Assembly: GCA_051646105.1 (NCBI GenBank)
Contig: JBOFCO010000118.1
Location: 1-25,240, forward strand
Length of the DNA stretch: 25,240 bases
From: JBOFCO01 sp051646105
GTDB taxonomy: Bacteria; Pseudomonadota; Alphaproteobacteria; Rhodobacterales; Rhodobacteraceae
Reading direction: 5' to 3'
Below are positions 15,573 to 21,480 of this stretch, piece after piece. The notes under the pieces were generated by a model. The model was not told the origin of the DNA, made no database searches, and saw nothing but the letters and a program-made list of their open reading frames with translations. Made by a program: the position numbers and the translations under genes. Position 1 is the first letter of the stretch. Each line of letters opens with the position of its first letter.

Positions 15573-16490
15573 TCACACCCGCCGCCGGTCCTCCGGGTGC
15601 CGTTCCACCCCCACCGGGTCCTTGTGGATCAACACATCCGCCTGCGGATACCTCGCAATGATCGCCCGGCGCAGGGCGGCGCCGATGGCGTGGGCCTCGT
15701 CCAGCGTCTGGCCGCCGTCCAGTTCGATATGCAGGTTCACAAAGACGCGGCTGCCCGCCACGCGGGTTTTAAGGTCGTGAAAGCCCATCACACCGGGAAA
15801 GCCGCCCGCGATTTCGGCGATGCCCTGCACGATCTTGGGGTCGGCGGTGCGATCCATCAGCGCGTCAAACGCGCCCCGACCGATGCGCAGCGCGCCGACC
15901 AGCAACATGGCCGCCGCCGCCAGCGCCACCACGCTGTCGATCCGGGTCAGTCCGAACTGCACGGATGCCCAAAGCGAGACGATGGCCCCGCCGGTCGGCA
16001 GCAGATCGGACAGGTAGTGCAGGCTGTCGGCGGCCACCACGCGGTTGCCGGTGCGGCGCGCCACATGCCGTTGCCACAGCACAAGGCCCGAGGTGATGAC
16101 GACAGAGGCCAGCATCAGTGCGATGCCGCTGGTTTCAGAGGCCAGCGCGGGCGGCTCATCCGCCAGCAGCCGGGCAATACCGGCCCAGCCGATGACCAGT
16201 GCGGAAATGGTGATGAACACTGATTGCGCCAGAGCGGCCAGATCTTCGGCCGAGGTATGGCCAAAGGCGTGATCCTCATCCGCAGGACGCGCGGCATAAA
16301 GGATCGCGGCCAGCCCCGCGCCTGACATCATCACATCCAGCGCGTTGTCGGCCAGCGATGCGGCCACAGACAGCGAGGATGTCACCGCATAGGCCCAAAG
16401 CTTCAGCGCCAGCAGGCACAGGGCCACAGCCACGGAAGCAATCCCGGCGGCAAGGTTCAATCTGCCATGGTCATCTGGTGCTTTGGTCAT
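15573..16490 (-). CDS. Cation diffusion facilitator (CDF) metal efflux transporter
   Basis: A 305-residue inner-membrane protein like FieF. Six hydrophobic segments lie roughly at 13-33, 40-60, 85-105, 120-140, 160-177 and 183-198, followed by a cytosolic ferredoxin-like domain (about 210-300). The metal site is seen as D-x3-D in SLADNALDVMMSG and H-x3-D in ADSLHYLSDLLP, with the interface motif DEDHAFGHTSAEDLAALAQS. The cytosolic part has HDLKTRVAGSRVFVNLHIE and an acidic-His end (LIHKDPVGVERHPEDRRRV). Family members exchange Zn(II), Fe(II) or related ions for protons; the metal cannot be assigned. The gene is convergent with the Cys-motif gene and followed upstream by the SH3 gene on the same strand. 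Confidence 0.93.
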   Translation of the reverse strand: MTKAPDDHGRLNLAAGIASVAVALCLLALKLWAYAVTSSLSVAASLADNALDVMMSGAGLAAILYAARPADEDHAFGHTSAEDLAALAQSVFITISALVIGWAGIARLLADEPPALASETSGIALMLASVVITSGLVLWQRHVARRTGNRVVAADSLHYLSDLLPTGGAIVSLWASVQFGLTRIDSVVALAAAAMLLVGALRIGRGAFDALMDRTADPKIVQGIAEIAGGFPGVMGFHDLKTRVAGSRVFVNLHIELDGGQTLDEAHAIGAALRRAIIARYPQADVLIHKDPVGVERHPEDRRRV

Positions 16491-16571
16491 GGTCGCGTCT
16501 GCCTGGCCATTTCGGTCGACCTATCCGGATTCGTCCCGCAGGCCAAGAACCCAGGCTGCCCGCCCGAACCG

Positions 16572-17081
16572 CTATTCGCGCAGTTCGTCTGCATCGACGC
16601 CCCAGATATCCGTCTTGCGCACCCAGCCGCTTTCGCCCCCGGCGTTGATCCTGCACCAATCAGGCAGACAGGCCCCCAGCCGTGCGATCACACCGGACTC
16701 TGCCCTGGCGATGATTTCTGCGCTGTCGCTGGCATCGGCATGCAGATCGGCTATCTTTACCTGCACCAGAACGGTGCGCGATCCGGAAAGCAGCGTGTAA
16801 TGCACCCATCCGCCCGCGCCGTCGCGATCCTCGACCCGGCGCCAGTTTTCATATTCATCGGTGATCCGCAGCGGCATGTCGCGGTGGCGGAATACCCAGT
16901 CGATCCGGTGGCCAAGCGACGGGCCGCGTCTGGCATTCCCTTCGGACGATTTCAGCGAGACATAGCGCGGCAGCGGCAGGTTGGTGACCGGTCCCTTGCC
17001 GGATTCCTCTGCCCGGGCCAGCGGCGTGCAAAGAGCAATCGCCAGCGCGGCGCAGATCGCCCGGATATTGCGTGAAAACAT
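16572..17081 (-). CDS. Secreted bacterial SH3-like domain protein
   Basis: A 169-residue exported protein with a signal peptide (1-24, hydrophobic core ICAALAIALCTPLARA). After it come two short beta-rich SH3-type repeats. The first, about 38-95, has YVSLKSSEGNARRGPSL, IDWVFRHRDMPLRI and WRRVEDRDGAGGWVH. The second, about 105-162, contains CLPDWCRI and GESGWVRKTDIWG. Such modules bind cell-wall peptides or act as periplasmic adaptors. C137 and C142 (by eye) could form a disulfide. The gene sits 81 bp upstream of the CDF gene on the same strand, so co-transcription is possible, and it is divergent from the dehydrogenase gene. Confidence 0.85.
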   Translation of the reverse strand: MFSRNIRAICAALAIALCTPLARAEESGKGPVTNLPLPRYVSLKSSEGNARRGPSLGHRIDWVFRHRDMPLRITDEYENWRRVEDRDGAGGWVHYTLLSGSRTVLVQVKIADLHADASDSAEIIARAESGVIARLGACLPDWCRINAGGESGWVRKTDIWGVDADELRE

Positions 17082-17209
17082 GCCCAGCCCCGATTGCCTG
17101 TTTTTATCCGGTCTTTCCGACCGTTTGCGCTAGCAAGGCTTGTGCCCCGCCGCGCTATCGCTCAGTTTGCCACCGACCGCGCGGGAAGAACAGTAGACGG
17201 GAGAGCCGG

Positions 17210-18196
17210 ATGCCAGCAGAACGTATGAGTGTTGTCGTGACGCGACGCCTGCCCGAGGCGATCGAAGCGCGGATGAGAGAGCTGTTCGATGTGGAGCTTC
17301 GCAACCCCGACACCCGGATGACCCGCGAGGAACTGGCGGATGCCATGCGCCGCGCCGACATACTGGTGCCTACGGTAACGGATCAGATCGATGCCGGGCT
17401 TCTGGGGCAGGCGGGGCAGCGCCTGCGGCTGATCGCGAATTACGGCGCGGGGGTCGATCACATCGATGTGGCGACGGCGCGTCAGCGCGGGATCACCGTT
17501 TCGAACACGCCCGGTGTTTCGGCCGACGATACCGCCGACATGGTTCTGGCGCTTATCCTGGCCGTGACACGGCGGGTTCCGGAAGGCCTGGCGGAAATGC
17601 AGGCGGGAACCTGGCAGGGCTGGTCACCGATGACCCATCTGGGCAACCGTATAGCTGGCCGGACACTTGGCATCCTGGGGATGGGGCGGATCGGGATGGC
17701 GGTGGCCCGGAGGGCGCGGGTGTTCGGGATGCAGATTCACTATCACAATCGCCGCAGGTTGCGCCCCGAGGTCGAGGCAGAGGTTGGCGCGACGTTCTGG
17801 GACAGTCTGGATCAGATGCTTGCACGCGTTGATGTGGTTTCGGTCAATTGCCCCCACACCCCGTCCACCTTTCACCTTCTCAACGCGCGACGGCTGAAGC
17901 TGTTGAAACCCACCACCGTCGTGGTTAACACATCCCGCGGTGAGGTGATCGACGAAAATGCCCTTTTGCGCGGATTGAAGGGTGCGGAAATCGCCGGTGC
18001 CGGGCTGGATGTCTATGAACATGGGCATGAAATCAACCCCGACCTGCGCGGATTGCCCAATGTGGTGCTGCTGCCGCATATGGGATCGGCCACGGTCGAG
18101 GGCCGGATCGAGATGGGCGAGCGTGTTCTGATCAACATGCGCACCTTTGCCGATGGTCACCGCCCGCCGGATCAGGTGGTTCCGGGTATGCTGTAA
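17210..18196 (+). CDS. D-isomer-specific 2-hydroxyacid dehydrogenase (glyoxylate/hydroxypyruvate reductase type)
   Basis: A 328-residue NAD(P)-dependent dehydrogenase. The substrate-domain motif is LIANYGAGVDHIDVATA. The Rossmann fold has GILGMGRIGMAVARRARVFG, and the segment HYHNRRRLRPE after the second strand is basic, favouring NADPH. The catalytic set is Arg in VVNTSRGEVIDENAL, Glu in GLDVYEHGHEINPDL, and His in LLPHMGSATVEGR. Relatives reduce glyoxylate or hydroxypyruvate to glycolate or glycerate. The frame extends 46 codons upstream, but the ATG at 17210 follows GGGAGAG and gives the usual family N-terminus, so that start was chosen. The exact substrate is not assignable. Confidence 0.92.
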   Translation: MPAERMSVVVTRRLPEAIEARMRELFDVELRNPDTRMTREELADAMRRADILVPTVTDQIDAGLLGQAGQRLRLIANYGAGVDHIDVATARQRGITVSNTPGVSADDTADMVLALILAVTRRVPEGLAEMQAGTWQGWSPMTHLGNRIAGRTLGILGMGRIGMAVARRARVFGMQIHYHNRRRLRPEVEAEVGATFWDSLDQMLARVDVVSVNCPHTPSTFHLLNARRLKLLKPTTVVVNTSRGEVIDENALLRGLKGAEIAGAGLDVYEHGHEINPDLRGLPNVVLLPHMGSATVEGRIEMGERVLINMRTFADGHRPPDQVVPGML

Positions 18197-18520
18197 GCAA
18201 GGTCGGCCAATCATTCTCCGAATATGACGGGAGCCGGGCGGTTTGGACTTGCCCTTGAAACGGCGTATACGCCGCCGCAGCTTTTGAGCGGGTCATACGC
18301 TCATACTTTGACGCATATCGTTACCCACCGTCACATCTATAGATTGTGACGTCGCCGCTGCAAAAATCGCATATCTAGTCGAATATGTCAGGGCGCGTGG
18401 AAGATGTAGACGAAATTATTGTAACGCGGTCTTTGGAGGAATTGTGTTCTACGTAAGATTGAGCGAAACTGTTTCCGTTCTGCTTACAGTGGGCGGAACA
18501 GTAAAAGGAAGGGTAACAAA
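18197..18520. promoter_or_regulatory. Intergenic region with several dyads upstream of the first RTX gene
   Basis: No protein gene is convincing in this 324-bp stretch. It becomes AT-rich (24/60 G+C at 18361-18420). Dyads seen are a perfect 14-bp palindrome CGGCGTATACGCCG (18261-18274, followed 6 bases on by TTTT), GAGCG-7-CGCTC (18286-18302), and CGTCACA-9-TGTGACG (18329-18351). There is also an imperfect pair CTGTTTCCG/CGGAACAG (18469-18501), just before the RTX ribosome site GGAAGGG. The first two may end dehydrogenase transcription; the third looks like a regulator site. Confidence 0.45.
18329..18351. promoter_or_regulatory. Inverted repeat, candidate operator
   Basis: CGTCACA and TGTGACG are perfect 7-bp arms separated by 9 bases (TCTATAGAT). 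The site lies about 170 bp upstream of the first RTX gene, in an AT-rich context typical of promoters. The regulator is unknown. The arms are in the opposite order to a CRP site, so CRP is not implied. Confidence 0.4.
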
Positions 18521-19048
18521 ATGGCAATAATCAGCGGTACAGCTGTTGTCGATGACGTGCTTCAGGGCACCAATACCGATGACAAGATCAGCGGGCTGAG
18601 CGGTGACGATACGATCCGCGCCGGGGCTGGCGACGATACGATCATCGGTGGTCGTGGTGACGATATCGTCTGGGGTGGCGTCGGGGCCGACAAGTTCGTG
18701 TTCAGCGCCGGTCAAATCACCGATGGCGGAACTGACTTTCTGGCCGATTTCAACCTGCGTCAGGGAGATACCGTTCAGTTCCTCGATTCCGGCAGCGGGC
18801 AGATTTTCGAGGTCCTTTCGGTCACCAAGGAGCGTCTGGAGATCACTGACATCAACGAATACGATCTTCAGAACAATGCACTCGGCCATGATGTGATCTT
18901 TACGGTTCGCAACGCGGCCACAGGTGCGACGCAGGACATCGTCCTGCTGGACAGCTGGTCGGGCGAACTTGCCGACGACTGGGATGCCTATCTTGCCGAC
19001 CTGGGCCTGAGCTGGGGTTACGGCGGGTCCGAACCCAGCCTTGTCTGA
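18521..19048 (+). CDS. Small RTX (hemolysin-type calcium-binding repeat) protein 1
   Basis: A 175-residue acidic protein without an N-terminal signal peptide. Residues about 15-60 hold tandem RTX nonapeptides of the GGxGxDxux type: LSGDDTIRA, GAGDDTIIG, GRGDDIVWG and GVGADKFVF. These form a calcium-filled beta-roll. The second half is a unique domain shared with the paralogue at 20726, including LADFNLRQGDTVQF, LQNNALGHDVIFTVR, and a C-terminal block IVLLDSWSG...WDAYLADLGLSW. RTX proteins usually leave by type I secretion, using an uncleaved C-terminal signal; no transporter is in the window. AGGAAGG precedes the ATG. It is convergent with the C13 peptidase gene and separated from it by a hairpin. 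At about 175 residues it is far shorter than classic RTX toxins or proteases and has no catalytic domain. Confidence 0.85.
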   Translation: MAIISGTAVVDDVLQGTNTDDKISGLSGDDTIRAGAGDDTIIGGRGDDIVWGGVGADKFVFSAGQITDGGTDFLADFNLRQGDTVQFLDSGSGQIFEVLSVTKERLEITDINEYDLQNNALGHDVIFTVRNAATGATQDIVLLDSWSGELADDWDAYLADLGLSWGYGGSEPSLV

Positions 19049-19066
19049 TAGCAATACGGATGATCA

Positions 19067-19090
19067 CAGGGCGCCGGCCGCGGCGCCCTG
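19067..19090. terminator. Hairpin between convergent RTX1 and C13 peptidase genes
   Basis: A perfect 9-bp stem, CAGGGCGCC/GGCGCCCTG, encloses a 6-base loop. It lies 18 bp after the RTX1 stop and just beyond the end of the peptidase gene. ACTTTCTG follows on the plus strand, so it is T-poor, but its position suits a shared bidirectional terminator. Confidence 0.65.
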
Positions 19091-19106
19091 ACTTTCTGCG
19101 GTGACA

Positions 19107-20465
19107 TCAATTTTCGGCCTGGGCAAACTCCTCGGACAGCAGCCGATCCAGCACAGGACCGATTGTTCCGCCCTGCCACATCTGCGGGTTTGAACGACCG
19201 CCCAGCCCGAACCATTCCCAACGCTTTATGCGGGCGGCGGCCATGGCATAGGCGCTGCGAAAGTCGCGCGTTTCTGCCAAAGCCTCTTTGAAAAAAGCCT
19301 GACCGAACCATGTCCATTCCACATTGTCCGAACATCCGAACGACGTACGGTCAGCGGCAGCCGCAGTGATGACAAGCCGGTCGGGGGCCTGAATGTCATC
19401 GATGAACGATCCGGCATAGCAGGCCGACAGCACGATCACGAGGTTCCTTAACCCGGACTCGTCCAGCATTGCGGCGAACTCTGCCGAACTCATGTCTTTC
19501 GTGCCCGCCTGCCAGTGGCTCAACGCAAAGATCTCCTTTGCGCCATGCGATGTAAGGAACAGCAGGGCGACATCCTCATCCGTGTTCATCCTTTCGGCCA
19601 GCGCGCCGAGGGCGGCCTTGATGTTGGCGCGGTTGGCCATGGGCAGCGCCATCGGCGTGTCGTCGCTGTTGACAAGCGATACAAGGTGACCCTCTGCGCC
19701 GAACCTGTCACGCAGGATGGCGCCGGTCTTTTCAACCTCGCTCGCAAAGACGCTTTGATGCGCCGTGCCGCCAACCAGCAGGCCGAAAAGCTCTGTCTTG
19801 CCAGGTGTTCCGGGGCGAAGGCCATCGATCTGTTTCCGGATTAGGTCGGACTGGGCAAGGTATAGCGCCTCGATATCGAGCCGGGCATACTCGGCTTCCG
19901 CGTCATCGGTGTCGTCGGATGACAGGAAAACCGGTTCATGCGGCACGTAGCGCCAGCCGATCCACAGCGCACCGACGAGCGTAGCTGCGATCGCAAGCGC
20001 GGGAAGCAAATGCCGAAGACGGCCCTGCCAGACATAGCGCGCTGACGCAACAGCCGCTGGTCCGGCCATGATCACGAACAGGAACCAGCGACCGCCATCG
20101 TTATCCGTATCGGCTACGAACCGCCACCACAGGTCGAGCATCGCGACACCAAGCCCTGTCGCAAGAAAGGCCACCACCAGCAGTTCGGCGGCGCGGCCGC
20201 TTTCCCGCCCGACAAGCGCCGCAAGCAGGCCCGCAATGGTGATCAGGAACAGAAAGCCAAGTTTCGCGGACAGTGGCCAAAACTCGACCGAGGCAATTGG
20301 CCAGGCATCTATGGCATCAACCCCGAGCAGAACACCTGACGCAAAAACCATTGCAAGCAGGGTCTGTGCCGCAGTGCCCTGAATCGCAAAGCCGCGCATC
20401 GGCACGGGAATCAGACTGCGCAGGACCAGAGCGAGATTCGTTACGAAATGGATGATCGTCCGCAT
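19107..20465 (-). CDS. Membrane-embedded C13-family (legumain/GPI8-like) cysteine peptidase
   Basis: The protein has 452 residues. The N-terminal third holds about five hydrophobic helices (near 35-54, 66-85, 93-111, 127-145 and 153-173). The remainder (about 225-445) is a Peptidase_C13 domain. It has ELFGLLVGGTAHQSVFASEV, then the His motif LLFLTSHGAKE (H307), the Cys motif VIVLSACYAGSFIDDI (C349), and ITAAAADRTSFGCSD. The His-Gly/Ser-Ala-Cys dyad is that of legumain and the GPI transamidase subunit GPI8, which cut after Asn or Asp, or transfer the acyl group. With five helices and an inside N-terminus, the catalytic domain would face the periplasm. I chose the ATG at 20465 (AAGGA upstream) over a TTG nine codons earlier. 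The gene lies antisense between two RTX paralogues, suggesting they are its substrates; that link is inference. Confidence 0.85.
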   Translation of the reverse strand: MRTIIHFVTNLALVLRSLIPVPMRGFAIQGTAAQTLLAMVFASGVLLGVDAIDAWPIASVEFWPLSAKLGFLFLITIAGLLAALVGRESGRAAELLVVAFLATGLGVAMLDLWWRFVADTDNDGGRWFLFVIMAGPAAVASARYVWQGRLRHLLPALAIAATLVGALWIGWRYVPHEPVFLSSDDTDDAEAEYARLDIEALYLAQSDLIRKQIDGLRPGTPGKTELFGLLVGGTAHQSVFASEVEKTGAILRDRFGAEGHLVSLVNSDDTPMALPMANRANIKAALGALAERMNTDEDVALLFLTSHGAKEIFALSHWQAGTKDMSSAEFAAMLDESGLRNLVIVLSACYAGSFIDDIQAPDRLVITAAAADRTSFGCSDNVEWTWFGQAFFKEALAETRDFRSAYAMAAARIKRWEWFGLGGRSNPQMWQGGTIGPVLDRLLSEEFAQAEN

Positions 20466-20725
20466 GGGCAAATCCTTCGGGCACTGGCACAATTGTCTTC
20501 AATACCAGAACAAACTGCTTTCCCGGCAAAATTTGGGCGCGAATGAGACGCAGCCTTGCAATTTGTGATTGCTTTGCGCGTTATGCCTTCCCGCAGTTCT
20601 GGAAAATGATCGACAAAACTGACAATCATATCGGCAATAAATGCCGGTTGTGATCGCGCAAAAATTGCGCAACCGTACGGTCGTTCCGGGGACAACAGGA
20701 ACGCGAGTGAAACAGGGGAAGTGTA
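20466..20725. promoter_or_regulatory. Divergent promoter region, C13 peptidase / RTX2
   Basis: This 260-bp spacer between divergently read genes must hold both promoters. The most visible structure is a compound hairpin at 20645-20675, about 50 bp before the RTX2 start. A separate CCGTACGG palindrome lies at 20673-20680. No convincing -35/-10 pair was found by eye. Confidence 0.4.
20645..20675 (+). promoter_or_regulatory. Leader hairpin / operator-like dyad before RTX2
   Basis: Outer arms CGGTTG and CAACCG enclose inner arms CGCAA and TTGCG around an AAA loop, with a 6-base bulge on the 5' side. The total is 11 paired bases. Its place between the gene start and the likely promoter fits either an RNA leader structure or a protein-binding site. 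No T-tract follows, so it is not a terminator. Confidence 0.4.
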
Positions 20726-21262
20726 ATGGCCTTTATTTTCGGTGATGACCAAGACAACGTTAACCTACGGGGAACCAGGTCGGACGATGACATCAATGCA
20801 CTGGCCGGAAACGATGTGATCCGCGCTGGCGCGGGCAGCGATCAAATCCACGGCGGAACCGGGGACGACCTGATGTTCGGCGGTGTCGGCGCGGATGTTT
20901 TTTCATTCTTCGTCGACAATATCGAAGGTGACAGCTTCAATGGCAATGTCGACTATATCGCTGATTTCGACCTGAGACAGGGCGACAGCCTGTTCTTCGA
21001 AGCGATTGGTGAAGGGCAGGAAATCATCATCGATAGCGTTACCAGGATTCAGACGGAAACCGGCACCGTCAATGGTGTGGATGCCCAGAACAATGCGGGC
21101 AGCTTTGATGTGATCTTCACCATCCGGGATTCTGTCAGCGGTGCCACACAGGAAATCGTGCTGCTTGACAGTTGGTCGGGGGCGATGGCCGGGGCATGGG
21201 ATGATTATCTGGCCTCTCTTGGCGTGTCGTGGGATTTCGGCCCCGAACCGGCGCTGGCCTGA
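20726..21262 (+). CDS. Small RTX (hemolysin-type calcium-binding repeat) protein 2
   Basis: A 178-residue acidic paralogue of the protein at 18521-19048, collinear along its length. RTX nonapeptides occupy about 24-62: LAGNDVIRA, GAGSDQIHG, GTGDDLMFG and GVGADVFSF. The shared domain has IADFDLRQGDSLFF, AQNNAGSFDVIFTIRD, and the tail block IVLLDSWSG...WDDYLASLGVSW. The middle (about 95-120) is the most divergent part, so the two genes are an old duplication, not a recent copy. There is no N-terminal signal peptide; type I export is the family norm and the transporter is not visible here. GGGGAAG lies before the ATG, and a strong hairpin terminator follows the stop. It is read divergently from the C13 peptidase, so all three genes form one locus. 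Confidence 0.85.
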   Translation: MAFIFGDDQDNVNLRGTRSDDDINALAGNDVIRAGAGSDQIHGGTGDDLMFGGVGADVFSFFVDNIEGDSFNGNVDYIADFDLRQGDSLFFEAIGEGQEIIIDSVTRIQTETGTVNGVDAQNNAGSFDVIFTIRDSVSGATQEIVLLDSWSGAMAGAWDDYLASLGVSWDFGPEPALA

Positions 21263-21281
21263 GATCATATTAATAAAGCGG

Positions 21282-21305
21282 CGGGGCGCAGCAAGCTGCG
21301 CCCCG
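21282..21305 (+). terminator. Rho-independent terminator after RTX2
   Basis: A perfect 10-bp GC-rich stem, CGGGGCGCAG/CTGCGCCCCG, has a CAAG tetraloop and is followed by TTTCGTT. It lies 19 bp after the RTX2 stop and closes the RTX/C13 locus. Confidence 0.8.
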
Positions 21306-21480
21306 TTTCGTTCCTGCGCCAGGCGCATACATCGCGGGGGTGGGGTCAGGGTCGTCTGCAACCTGCCTCTACCGCTGCCCGTATGTCGCTTTTTCCCCGT
21401 GACAGGTCGGGCTGACCTTTCCTGAAAATCCTGCCTCTGTCAGAAATGGGCAAACAGCCCACCAGCCCGGAGTCCGCCCG

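Noticed and set aside
18329..18351. CRP/FNR-type binding site
   Set aside because: The half-sites are in the reverse order (TCACA then TGTGA) with a 9-base gap, not the TGTGA-N6-TCACA of CRP or the TTGAT-N4-ATCAA of FNR.
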